Of a stretch of 64,000 bases of DNA, positions 11,549 through 22,550 are shown piece by piece. The notes below the pieces were generated by a model that worked only from the letters and a program-made list of their open reading frames with translations, did not search any database and was not told the origin of the DNA. This DNA comes from Glossina fuscipes (lineage: Eukaryota > Arthropoda > Insecta > Diptera > Glossinidae): positions 778,835 through 842,834 of the forward strand of contig NW_023998630.1 in the NCBI RefSeq assembly GCF_014805625.2, given 5' to 3'. Each line of letters opens with the position of its first letter. Positions within the stretch are counted from its first letter, which is position 1. The position numbers and the translations under genes are program-made.

Positions 11549-14493
11549 TATAATAGCAGAACATAGCGTAACAAATCAAAGGAAAAACTTTGAAAAATTA
11601 AAGCAAAACGTATTTTATAACAGTTTCACGATATCGATGCCACCACCGATGCGAACCGCATTAGCCATTATATTAAGATTATTGTAATACCAATAGGGAC
11701 CGGTCAAAGTTTCAGAAGAAAAGAAATAAAGCTATTTCGAATTGATAATGCGATAGGCAAACTCCGTCTGTTTTAATTTATTACAAGGGAGACTAATTTT
11801 TGTCCGAAATAAATTTTGATAGCATTTATTTTTACCTGTTTTTTTTTTAATTAGCTAGCTATTCATATCATTCCTTCACCTTTCTTACAGGCATGCTTAA
11901 AAGTGCATAGTAGTATGCAACGTAGACTAAACAGTCTTGACCAACTCTGAAAAGAAAAAAATTCTAGGTGTAGTTGGGTTTACGTAAGAGTGTGTTCCTT
12001 TCGCTACGCTGGGGACGAATCAGGTCTCGAAGTTCCAGCTAGTTATTCATAATTTTTATTGCTTTCCCAGTCTTATCCACATTCGGTTTTTTTCGGTTTT
12101 ATTTCTTTCATATTTTCACAATCACGCAGTCTTTCAGTCATTCAGACTATTTTATGTCTTCCACATTTAACAGAAGTGTTACAAAAGAGTGAACTTATGA
12201 AAGCATCTGTCCACTAAACACTTTAATTTCGGTCTATTTACGACATGCGACGGAGGTATTTTCAAGGAAAACGACTTCCTTGCGTTAGCAGCCGTTACGA
12301 CTTTACAGCTTTGAATAGAGAGGCAAAATTTATTTTACCTCCTTTTTTAGATGCTTGTATTACGTTCAGCTTGGAAATCAGTTAAACTGACCCACGGGCT
12401 TGTTTGCAATGATCAAAAAAACGATAATTTTCGCTTTTTCATAATCTATAGATTTTGGAATAGATCTTAACAATGCGTGACCCAAAAATTCCGATTTTAT
12501 TCATTTACTAAGTTATTTTAAATTGAAAAACATTTTACTATATTTAAGAAACTCTAGGAAAGACAATTAGAGTTTCTTTAATTTTTTGCGGTCTTGAAAG
12601 CAAAACGAGCAGACGGAAAAACTGTTCAATAAAACTTGAACGTCCTTGACTTGTTTAAGTTTCTTGCAAGTACGAGAAAAAATTGCTAAAGGGTGAAGGG
12701 ATTGAATTTGTACTTCACGGCAACCACATGACAATGAATGGGATGGAACATACTTGGTCGTAGCCAAAGTACGCGCCCACTAGGTGACGACTATTCCTTA
12801 TCTCCTTGTTTTTTCTCATCACCATTGTGTTGTACGTATAGGCGACTTCCCCCAATTGATTGGTAGTATAAAAAAAATTTGACTATCTGATAATATCCTT
12901 TACGCTCCAAATTGGGTAGGTATTTATTAGAGAAATAACAGTCGCAATAATACGTGCGTGCAATATCACCGATAAGTTAATAGAGTTTAGTTTGGTGAGG
13001 TGTGAACTCAAAGAAGTATTATATATTTCCTGATGCGCATTTAATTTACGTTTACAAGTAATCAACTTTGATTTAAATCTTTTAAAATTTCTAAATTCGG
13101 TCCATTCACAAACGTTTTTGAACATTTATTGTTTCCGCAGTCCTTTGCGATTTTCACATCATAACATAATCTAATTTATTAAAATTTCTAACACGTTGTG
13201 ATATGTAAAAGCAAGGTACCGCATGCAGTTATATGCGCAGATGTATGCATACATAAATACATTTGCTCGTGTGCCTTCAAGCATGTTATGTATTTTTTGT
13301 ATGAGCTTTTCATGCTTTAGTGCATTTAGAGTAATTAGAAAAATCCTAAACGAACACATAATTGAATTCAACCATTCAGTCATAAAATGTAATTGATTGC
13401 ATGGCCATTTAAGGGAAATCCAATTGAAAACGTTTGATGAGTTTGTCGACTATTCTGTTTGTTATTACTGTTGTCGTTTTTCATACTAACATATAACATA
13501 TATTGTTGATATAATAACGTTGATGATGATGTTGATCATATAGTCGTCATCATCGTTATCGCCATCATCATTTATATGAACATCATCATCTTAATGGCGA
13601 CAAGATACTAAGTGGCTTAAAAATGTTTTTAAAATATTTGTATACAATAAAATTGCGCTTTATTTCATTTACAGTTCAGTTTTCTCTCTACGGGTCCTTT
13701 GCGAGTGTACAGAAAATATTAACAATAAAAGCTAAAATTAAATTTCATATAATTTAAATTCATATTGCAAAAAAAAAAAACTGAAACAAAATTGAAAAAA
13801 AAAAAAAATATAAACAAAATAAAACGTTGAAAACGTATTTTGCAAAATTTGTTTTACGAAATTGATAATTGTTTTTATATATTCTCAATAGGTTTTTGAA
13901 TTACATTAAAAATGCTTATGGCATAAATGAAAGCAATAATTAATAAAATGTAAAACAACTACTAGAGAATACCTCAATTGAATTAATAACGCATTGATAG
14001 TTGTTATTATTGAAGAAAACCATAGTAACGAAAGGCAAATGCGGGATGTAAGTGAACGTTGATATAAGAAAAGGCGACAGGTCAAAGGAAAACCAGTCGA
14101 CTCGCATCTCTTAGAAGATGGTGCATAATTTTGCTTGGTTTAAAAATTTATCTCAAATCTATAAAAAGTAATTTGTATGAAATCATATTGTGGGCCACCT
14201 GAATATATATTTTCTTAAGGTACATGTATTTAATAGTTATGGATACTAGATAGATAGAAACTAATTGTCTTCATGATACGTGAATATTTTTTCAAGTTCT
14301 CTACGAAACTGTTTTCTACATTCTCTACGTAGCTACATTTTATGGTTACGATGCAAAAAAAATCAGGTGTACATGTACTGTCTATCTGATCAATCCGTTG
14401 CATTCTACGCTTACCACAAAACCATATGAAGGGAATTCTAATATTTAGTATTTATAAAACATCAAATAACATGGTGTTAGAAAAATATTAATA
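11549..14493. other. Non-coding AT-rich region
   Basis: No supported gene. The frames at 12567-12767, 12883-13125 and 13171-13383 (all minus) are chance-like. A GAT/ATC-rich imperfect palindrome lies at 13521-13592, and poly-A runs lie around 13770-13808. Confidence 0.5.
13521..13592. repeat. GAT/ATC trinucleotide tract with inverted symmetry
   Basis: GAT triplets at about 13521-13533 are followed by ATC triplets at about 13547-13590, so the two arms can pair. This is a degenerate microsatellite, not a coding feature. Confidence 0.7.
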
Positions 14494-15027
14494 TTAGGTT
14501 GGAAACTATGAAACGGGCATTTTTAAAATTATTTAGGTGAATTTTCCAATTTTTTGACTTTGCACCCTAATGTTTTGACCCAGCTGTATGACTAATTCCT
14601 AGTTTAGACTCAAGTGTTCGGTTAGTTTTATGTGGATTGGATTCCAAGCCCTTCTTATCAATGTGGGCCGTAATCACTATGGTCTTGCTCGAGGCTCATT
14701 GACGATACTCAGATTGTTAGAACGAAATTTTTGGAACCAATATCGCGAATTTTTTTTCATTGGTAGATCGATCCCCGAATGCCTGATTAATATTTCTTGA
14801 AGCTGAAGTGATTTAATTTAAACTCGTACAAGAAGAGTGGATGTAAATCGCGTTTTGCTTCCATCTGCTTTAGGATGAAATTAAAATAAATATGGGATAC
14901 AAACACTAAAAAAAAATTTACAAAATAAAAAGAATACCTTTACGTTTACACCTTACAATATATCTCTCTTAGTCGCAGCTGAACTCAGACTAAATAAAAA
15001 ACGGCTGTTTCCTAGTTTGCAACCTAA
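14494..15027 (-). mobile_element. 534-bp internally deleted mariner with both terminal inverted repeats
   Basis: The left end begins TTAGGTTGGAAACTATGAAA and the right end, read on the other strand, begins TTAGGTTGCAAACTAGGAAA, so the ends are imperfect inverted repeats. TA flanks both sides (14492-14493 and 15028-15029), the target duplication expected of the Tc1/mariner superfamily. Inside, on the minus strand, lies the N-terminus of a mariner transposase. The length is less than half of the usual 1.2-1.3 kb, so most of the catalytic domain is gone. The terminal repeats differ from those of the mariner at 53.9 kb, so this is a different subfamily. Confidence 0.85.
14590..14864 (-). pseudogene. 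Mariner transposase N-terminal remnant
   Basis: An ATG at 14862-14864 opens a frame reading [19 protein letters not shown], the usual mariner start followed by the helix-turn-helix region. The frame then shifts: [16 protein letters not shown] is read in a second frame and [20 protein letters not shown] in a third. These blocks are in the order found in mariner transposases, covering the DNA-binding half. At least two frameshifts and stops follow, and the DD34D catalytic region is deleted. Confidence 0.8.
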
Positions 15028-15029
15028 TA

Positions 15030-18000
15030 ATAATAAATTTAACAATAACTAATTGATTTTTTTTGCTATGTTTTCGAACGTTCGAGTCAATTAAATCTAC
15101 GAACCTTATAGTAGCGCCGATCATAACTCAATTATTGTTTAGCTTGTATTATAAATTATAAATTAGTGGAGATTTCAACGATTTTAAGAGAAACTTAGAG
15201 TAAGTAAAAAAAAATTTGATTCAAGCTATCGAAATTAATGCTTATAAGTAAATGCTATATCACACATAGTTTGCTTGCAGCAGCCGTTTGAGGAATTTGA
15301 TGTTAAATTCGATTTTTATAGCGCACATGACGGAGAAAGTGTGTTAAAATTTTTGTGTTTTAGGCAAAAGTTCGTTTTTATATTTCATTTATCGTTTGTG
15401 AGTGCTAGAGAATAAACATAAGAAAATACGAGCAATCTAAACTATTCGGAAATTAGAGGGTAGTAATTCACCACTTGTCAGTCAACTTTCGACATCATAT
15501 ATTGAATACACTGTCGTTCATGAGTAATGAATGAAGCGTATATTGATGATATTTCCTGCCTTCAAGGAGGCATGTAATGAACACTACGGGTTGCTGAGTA
15601 GAATTGTCACTTCTCCGTTTGAAAGCAATAATTTTAAGCTTTATGCAACAATATAATTAGTTATATTTATCTCATTGAAAAGTCCACAACATAGTCGTTT
15701 GAAGCTTTAAATAGGTTCAGCTATATCCAAAAAATATCTATTGCATCAAGCATTAACTGTCGAACACAATTCATGCATTCCTATTGCATGTCATGCATTC
15801 AAATGCTGAAATATGAGAGAGAGTTACAACAGCGCTGTTGCAGCAACGCGCATAGATGGTCAGCTTTTATCTCTACTACGTGCGTTGGCGTTGACAAGCA
15901 AAATAATCATATTTTCGCAAAAAAGTGAAAATCATGTGGCCAGATTTTGAGATGCCAAGTGCATTGCATCGCTCTGGCAGTGCAAAATGTCTGCATTTCT
16001 CTTCGTCCAGTTCTGTATTTTTCGTGTCTAATTCAGAAGATAGTTCTGATAAATCGTGAAGGAGGATAAACAACAGATGCGCTTCGACACCCAAAGGAAA
16101 AATAGTTATAATGCAGAGTAGGCGAGCTATTAACGACGAAGATAAAGCAGAATATTCGTGAGGCCTACATTCGAGCAGAGGAAAATTCGTTAGGCAAAAA
16201 TATCAACAACAATTGATATGACTGAACCGCAAAACAGGGCAATATGTGTGATATTGTGATATTTTGTCGCGATGGCCAAATGGGAAACTTCCCCATGGCA
16301 CATTAGTTGTACTGAAGTTTAATGGGCTATCTTCCCAATTATATTCATGAAATATAACTCATTCTTAAGGTCGGTATTGCTTTCAATCGTCTGTTTGCGT
16401 ATAGCTTCTACTAACTAACTGATTGGTTTTTTTGTTTAAGGAGTATTTTATTAGGTCGTCGGCACAAACAACGCCTAGGCCTGATCGACCAATATATTGC
16501 ATTTGTGACGAAGTCATATCTTTCAAATAAAAAAGCTTATGGATTTGAAATCCCGTAAGAAAGATTTCTTCATAAAGAAGTTTTCTCTTTCTATCATTCT
16601 GCTGCTATAGTGTGTGTATAGCACCGTTTTTAAAGACCCAGTTCTTCTAGATTTCTAGTTCTTCCACTTTATTGCAAATATAGATCAAAAATTAGTCCCA
16701 CTTTTTGCAAAGGCTTCAGCTCCAACACTTCCTCTGTTAGTTCTACAATATGTAAAGTTTCTTTGCATTGTTGGCAAGAAATGAAAGAAACGAATCATGA
16801 AGTTTAGGAATTTTTCACAACACGATCATGGCTCGCTTATGAAAATGATTTCAATGGTATTTTAGGGCCAGATGGAGAGCTGATTTCCATGGTTGAAAGT
16901 CAGTTTCAACATAGAAATTTCTTGGAGAACACCTCTCCGGTTTAATAGTTTAACGTCATAGAAACTTAGCAAAGAGAAACGGAACGGCCAACGCCTTTAG
17001 ATGGGTAACAAGTGAAATGTTTTCATATGCCTTATATTAAATTATTTAGGACAAATTCTTGCTAATATTTATTTCGTGTTTTCTTTGCTGATTTCTATTT
17101 AATTCATTTTATTTTGCTTTGGTCGGAGACTGTGTTGTTTTAACAAATATCATCACATTGATCACATATTTATTACTACACTAATAAAAACACGCGGGTA
17201 GTAAACAAATATTACTTTGTAAAAAGTTTTGTTTACTATGCGCACACATGCATGTGTGTTGAAAAAAGTTCTACAGCAATATTTTCTTACCAAAATTTAT
17301 AAAGTTTCCAGTTAAAAGTCAATAAAGTTTTTTTTTACGATTTTTTTCTCTTATTTTTCTTAACACGAACATATAGTGACAACAACAATATATTATTCAC
17401 AGAAGTTCGATAAAGAAAAACTATTTTTCAATGTAAACTGTAAGATAAAAAAGAAAAGGAAAGTAACAATGTTACAAATAACAAAAATTATATATTTCAA
17501 AAGCTGAAGAATAACTAAAACAACAAAATTAAAGTTAAAACTGACTACATAAAAATATATATAAAGAAAGTAAATTTAACATTCAGATCAAATTTCACAA
17601 TTTTGCCAATAAAGCATGTTCTCTGTTTTCACAAATGATTGCTGAAAAGATAAGATTGATAATGACATCATTATATTATCAATAAGATTTTTAAAAATCC
17701 AAGATTTTTATAAAGCAATAAGTATTTAGAACGGCTTAGTCCCACTCGCCTAATTATAAAAGTACTTAAGATGGCGGAAGGACTCAATCATGTGCGTTTA
17801 AATGAAAGGTTCATAAATTTATGGATCCGTATGTGTTTTTGGCATGATAAGGTGTGGTATCTATTTTGTCGTAAGCTTGTTTTCGTTCCTTCTACGCCTA
17901 GTGAAGAAAGGAACTATTGATTAATCGACGTTATGAATTTGCCCAATCGCGGTGGCAATTAGTGCTGATTCGCCGGAGAATCTGGGAGATAATAAGTTCA

Positions 18001-18164
18001 CGAAGAAATATCGTAAGTATTCTTTTTGAGTTTGTTATGAGTTTATGTAAATGCAGAAATATTTTTTGAACAATGCGCCAATGACGAAGAAATTTCGAAA
18101 TCTTTGCAATACGCGGAAGGAGAGCGGAGTTTCTATGTTATATAACACCGAAGTTGCAATTTTT
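15030..18164. other. Non-coding AT-rich region
   Basis: No supported gene. The minus frame at 15876-16094 includes a short acidic stretch (SELSSELDTKNTELDEE) and lies beside a plus-strand string that reads SRWPNGK near 16270. Both weakly recall PIF/Harbinger-type transposases but are not enough for a call. Confidence 0.45.
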
Positions 18165-18440
18165 TCACTTTCTATACGCATCATCATCGAAGGATGAGCC
18201 GTATATTCAAAGTGTATACATACCTGATCATCATGAAATTTTGATTCGAATTAAACATAATGACATAATGGCATAATGTCTGTCGTGAACGTTTTCTTGG
18301 CAGTAAAAATGGTGTTGAAAATGGCCAAATCGGTTGAAGGACACGTCAGCATCACGTAAACTGAGAACACCTGTGTTTTTCAAACGGAATAAAATATTGG
18401 ATTTTTGCTCATTAACTATAGCAACTAACTTCACATTAAA
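18165..18440 (-). repeat. Dispersed repeat, copy d (inverted, partial)
   Basis: On the minus strand this contains a GCTGACGTGTCC TTCAACCGATTTGGCCATTTTCAA-like segment. It is followed by a segment like AATTCGAATCAAAATTTCATGATGATCAGG and then a decayed terminal block. The same order occurs in the copies at 19.66-20.41 kb, 33.93-34.74 kb and 60.40-61.27 kb. It is degraded, and its boundaries are approximate. Confidence 0.6.
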
Positions 18441-18905
18441 TACAGCGAATAAATGTCCATAAATTTTAATGCATATGAGCGATGCTGTACCTGTAGAAAA
18501 ATGAACCCTTTGGACCCAATATTGTAGTGTATCAAAATCTAATTTTTTTTTTTTTTTTTCAATACAGAATGAAGTTCGGAAGCCCCTTTAAGTATATAAA
18601 TTGTTAGCCAGTTTCCAATTTAGAATGCATCTAATCATGTCCGTCTGTGCGTTTGCGAACAGTATGATCAGCGTTCTCTCGTTAGCGAAAATGAAGTAAC
18701 CCAAACTTTTCAAAGAGTACGCCTACATCTCCCACACGCCCAAGCGACAACACCTTTTAATTTTTAAGACTAGATCGTCGGATGTTGGTTATATACCTAG
18801 TTTCCCTAAGATAAATTTATTTGTTTCAAACATAACAACTAAGCACTAAAAAAAAATAAAACTATTCAAAAATTGTTGCATTTTTATTCCGATTGTAAAA
18901 TACGT

Positions 18906-19193
18906 TTATCGCAGATATTTTTTCTCCCTTTGACACAAACGGTCTTGCTTCTTCCGGATGATACTTGCATTTGACAATTCAAACGTTTTGATACGCAGCA
19001 GATTTCTTTTCGTATAAGAGGTTGACTCTAAGACGCCTTTGAACAAGGTATGATCGGGAGATTTCCCACTACTTCTACAATATTTCAATGGTTCCCACGA
19101 TGTAATATCAGCAGTTTTTGGAGTTGATATTTCTTGATTATTAGATCCATGTGCAGTGTCTGAATTATTTTCGGTTTTAAAATCTGGAATATA
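18906..19193 (-). pseudogene. Unidentified coding-like frame (95 codons), possible transposase or gene remnant
   Basis: A minus-strand open frame between stops (TGA at 19194-19196, TAA at 18906-18908) with protein-like composition. It has a polar N-terminal half (NNSDTAHGSNNQEISTPKTA) and a basic, possibly helical C-terminal half (SYTKRNLLRIKTFELSNA, then RKKQDRLCQREKK). The DHTLF stretch followed by a basic helix resembles the linker and coiled coil found after THAP zinc fingers in P-like transposases and THAP proteins, but no THAP zinc finger is visible. A possible splice acceptor (GATATATTCCAG) precedes position 19183. I cannot name the family. Confidence 0.3.
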
Positions 19194-19361
19194 TCATATC
19201 CCTTTTTTAACCAGTGTTATATAGCAATCATTATAACTGACAGGTGATTCACTTTCAGATAGAAATCAAGCTTTCCCGTGTGAGAAGCATAAAGTTCGAT
19301 ATCTGATTTTCGTCATTTTTTTTTCGCTAATATATTTACTTATTTGTTTTCGTGTTACGAT

Positions 19362-19520
19362 TCAACTCATTTTACTCGACTGACGTTTTGCTTGCGACCG
19401 CTTTTGAAATTTCGATGTTAAATACGCAGCGCGTGTTGTCTCCTCAACGTTGATAAATTCGGCGATATTTTTCAAACAATTGAAGACTGTTTGAGCGCTT
19501 TTCCTAATTGGTAACGGGCG
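19362..19520 (-). pseudogene. Second unidentified coding-like frame, just upstream of the 18.9-19.2 kb frame
   Basis: The minus-strand frame of 52 codons ends in TGA at 19362-19364. It includes RKSAQTVFNCLKNIAEF and the basic stretch SKFQKRSQAKRQSSKM. An ATG at 19544 in the same frame is separated from it by a TAA at 19521-19523. Composition is coding-like and GC is higher than the flanks. It could belong with the frame at 18906-19193 as one broken gene, but the join is not shown by the sequence. Confidence 0.25.
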
Positions 19521-19662
19521 TTAGGAATGATGATGGTCTGACATCGATAGAACGTAAAGTGTAGGAAATCAATTAATAAAAAAAAAAAAAAAACGATTTT
19601 GAGTCATCCACTGATTAGCGTTCGATTTAGAAGATTTAAAAAATAAACAAGTACGAAAAGTG

Positions 19663-20411
19663 AACTCGATTGGGACCGAATCTTTTATACCCATAGCCGT
19701 TTACTCCAAGAAAAGACAAAAGATGCAAAAGAACAAAATTATCATGCTCTATAATATTGAGTGAGTGTAGTTAATTTTTTCTATTTTCAAAATAAATATT
19801 TTTGTGGTAGAAGCACGTGGGCGTTGTAGGCGTGCTCTTTGAAACATGTAGATTAGTTGCAAACTCTTTTGCCAATTTGTAGGCAATATCTTCATTTTCA
19901 GTTACGGATCAATGTTTAGCACAAATACTGCAAAGTTGCGCAGGCAGATAGATGGATGGACAGGCGGATATGTTTAGGTTCATTTCAAATTTGAAACTGG
20001 CCAAGAATTTGTATACTTTGTAAATTTTTTGAAGCTTGTTTCTGCGCGTTATGAAGTTATTATTGTAAAAAAAAAAATTATTATAAACTATAATACTGGA
20101 TAGGCGTGGTCGATTTTTTCCATTTTTGTATCACCTATAGAATATTCGTTCAAATGAACAAGCAACCAATTTTTCAATCCTTTTGAAAAACAGAGGTGTG
20201 CCGACGGAGCCTTTTACCGATTCGACCCATTTTCAATACTAAGCTGCGTGCAAGAACTTTCAATGTTTCTGCCAAATTTGAAGTGGCCAGCTCCATTTTT
20301 GCGCCCAAGAGAATGTTTGCAACAGGAATTATACAGACAGACACATTTGTAGGGTCACTGATGCTACCTTCTGGGCGTTGCAAACGTTTCGACAAAATGA
20401 AAAAAAGGATA
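19663..20411 (+). repeat. Dispersed repeat, copy a
   Basis: The copy shares its whole order of segments with 60404-61266. It has a start containing GACCGAATCTTTTATACC and the segment GGGCGTTGTAGGCGTGCTCTTT. A GGACAGGCGGATATG region comes next, then TGGATAGGCGTGG, GAACTTTCAATGTTTCTGCC, a CAGACAGACA stretch and the end GCTACCTTCTGGGCGTTGCA. It codes for nothing; the frames at 20174-20432 on both strands are by-products. It directly abuts the truncated end of LINE D. The wording resembles repeats common in fly genomes, but the family name is not certain. Confidence 0.75.
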
Positions 20412-20461
20412 ATTGTCAATAACTTCTTTTAATCGTTTTTCTTATTTTACCAAATTTATTA

Positions 20462-21300
20462 CAAAGTAACCTCCTGATCTGTGAAGCTCGAAACACAATT
20501 TAAGATATAGGCATCAATAAAATAATCAACAGCATTCGGTACCCTCTACGAAGCGTTTGCATTTCTTCAAGTTAATTGCCATATAGTTATATTTACACCA
20601 GAGATAAAACTTCCCTAAGCCTTAACGCAAACAGTTAACATACTCTAGGGTATGAAATGAGTAAAATAAGTTGATATCATCAACATACATATGCACTTTT
20701 GATGGCTGTAAAATGATGGTAGATTAGTAATGAATAAATTAAAAAATAAAGGACCCAAATGACTCCCCTGCGGAACACTAGATATAACTTTTATAATCCG
20801 AAATGTGTAAGAATTAAGTAACGTACGTTGTGTACGACCAGTTAGATATGACTTAAACCAAATCAGCAGGGAAAGCAGTACAGTACAATTTATAAACAAG
20901 TAATTCGTGATTGACTCGATCAAACGCTTTAGCAAATTCTGTGTAAACAACGTCGATCTGTTTACCCTGTGAGAGCTCTTTGCAGACATTACATACAAGC
21001 TCGAGAGGATAGATACTAGTGATGGTCGCAATCAGCTCACTGAAAGATGTTCGAATACTTTAGGGAGAGCGGCTAGTTTAGCAATTTTTCAACGCTATTT
21101 CTGGCACTATTTTTATGAAAGGGAATTAAATAGGATTTTCTCCACAACTTAGGAAAGTAATCTTTCCTAAGGCAAGAGTTAAATAGAAAACTTAAAGGAA
21201 AGTTAAGGAAATATGAAGAGCACCATACCGCAAGATACAAGACCGTAATCTCTCCGGAGCTGGCCGACAACACGTTTTTAATGTGGCGAAGGCATTGAAG
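20462..21300 (-). pseudogene. LINE D reverse transcriptase remnant with YVDD motif
   Basis: The RT blocks are SYLTGRTQRTLLN, then SSVPQGSHLGPLFFNLF (the conserved PQG-GPLLF block), then HMYVDDINLF. The last is the catalytic YxDD box with Val in place of the usual Ala. It lies in a different frame from the PQG block, so a frameshift separates them. Upstream, WRKSYLIPFHKNSARNSVE matches the conserved segment before the RT palm. Thumb sequence continues to about 20462. Stops and frameshifts make it non-functional. Confidence 0.8.
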
Positions 21301-21999
21301 ACTCCTATATTAAAAAAGATAACATTAGGGAAAATATAGAAGGATTCTAGACGATGTGGATAAGAGTGATTACAGTTGTACATTAAAACATACGACAATT
21401 CGAAGAAATTTGCAAACATATCACAAATGTCTGTGGGACTGGAAGATGCAATATTATTAAAGTGCATAAGCGTAGGAAATGCACACATTTACGCTTTGAA
21501 TTAATAAACTTGAAGAAGTGCTTCGAATTCATCTGAACCGAACGACCCATTTTGCTATTGTAAGCATTACAATCACGCTTATTCAAAGTATTAAATATGT
21601 TGCTTTCCCTAGACTAATGGACCAAATCGACAAGTGGCTCGGGTTTTTATATATTTTTTGAAAAGTCTGCTTCTATTATTCCTACTATTCACTCTCAACT
21701 TTTTGGAGAAACAAGTCGGCGCACATTGGTTAGTAAAGGAGGGCTTAACAGGAACACAATCAGATAAAGCGAAACGGAGAATCGAATAAATAACAGACAG
21801 ATTCCCTTCTATATCATCATAATCAACACCAAAAAGTCTGACATAATTGGTTTTTTGAAAGATAAATCGCAAAATAAGAGTTCTTGGTGAGCGCTGGAGA
21901 TGAGTTAGATTTTCTGACTGACTAGTTTAGCAAGATTAGAGTGGTTGGGTGATATACATTTTCCCGAATGACAAATGAGAGGATAGGAAGAATGGGTAT

Positions 22000-22545
22000 A
22001 TTATTCGTTCTACAAAAGACGAAGTCCAACAGCTTATTAAAGAAATTCGTAACGTGGTTCAATTTAAACAAACATAGCTCAACTATAGGCTCAAAAAGCT
22101 CATCTTAATAACTAGAATTAAACATGGGAACAAAACAGCCACCCTCAAAATTGAAGATTCAGGAAAAATCACGTAAATTAAAATCTTCTGATAGGAATAA
22201 TGTGTCCGCAGAATTCATTTTAAAGGACACCAAGCCAATGAGGTGGAAGTGTTTTAAGTAAACACTCGTATCGAGGTATATACGAACACGTTACAAAAAT
22301 GACATTGCCGCCAAGTTGCAGTGACACTCCAACAAAGTAAATCTCAATTTCTACAGACAACAAACACTGACGAGACGGGAGAAAATTTACCACAGCAATT
22401 TAAACTCCGCCCACAATCTTGTTTAATCTGCCATGTGTATATACTTGATCCTCCAAAGAAAACACTTCTATATCCAGAACACTTTAGCTTCAACTGTGTT
22501 TCTGATAAAATGGGATTACTGTGCTTTAACATATTGACATAACAC
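22000..22545 (-). pseudogene. LINE D endonuclease remnant
   Basis: Apurinic-type endonuclease segments are recognisable: LSETQLK (the catalytic Glu block, usually TETWL), VTCSYIP, and SEDFNLRDF (the GDFN metal-binding block, Gly replaced by Glu). They occur in several frames with intervening stops. Confidence 0.65.
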
Positions 22546-22550
22546 TAGGT

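Larger units (their letters stand above)
20455..22550 (-). mobile_element. Decayed CR1/Jockey-type LINE D, endonuclease to RT
   Basis: Reading on the minus strand from 22550 down, ORF2 domains appear in the right order but in shifting frames. First come endonuclease pieces (SETQLKLKCSGYRS, then VGVSLQLGGNVIFVTCSYIP, then DFNLRDF, then KLLDFVF). The linker (FSKKLRVNSRNNRSRLFKKY) and the RT start (FFKFINSKRK) follow, then the RT core and the start of the thumb (YMAINLKKCK, then YFIDAY). The 3' end is missing; the sequence stops where dispersed repeat copy a ends. It is related to, but clearly diverged from, the copy A/B/C family. Confidence 0.8.

Noticed and set aside
15876..16330. Acidic minus frame and a plus SRWPNGK string, recalling PIF/Harbinger transposase
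   Set aside because: No DDE residues, no terminal repeats and no continuous similarity; opposite strands.
20174..20432. Overlapping frames of about 80 codons on both strands
   Set aside because: They lie inside dispersed repeat copy a, and related frames appear in copy c; they are by-products of the repeat.
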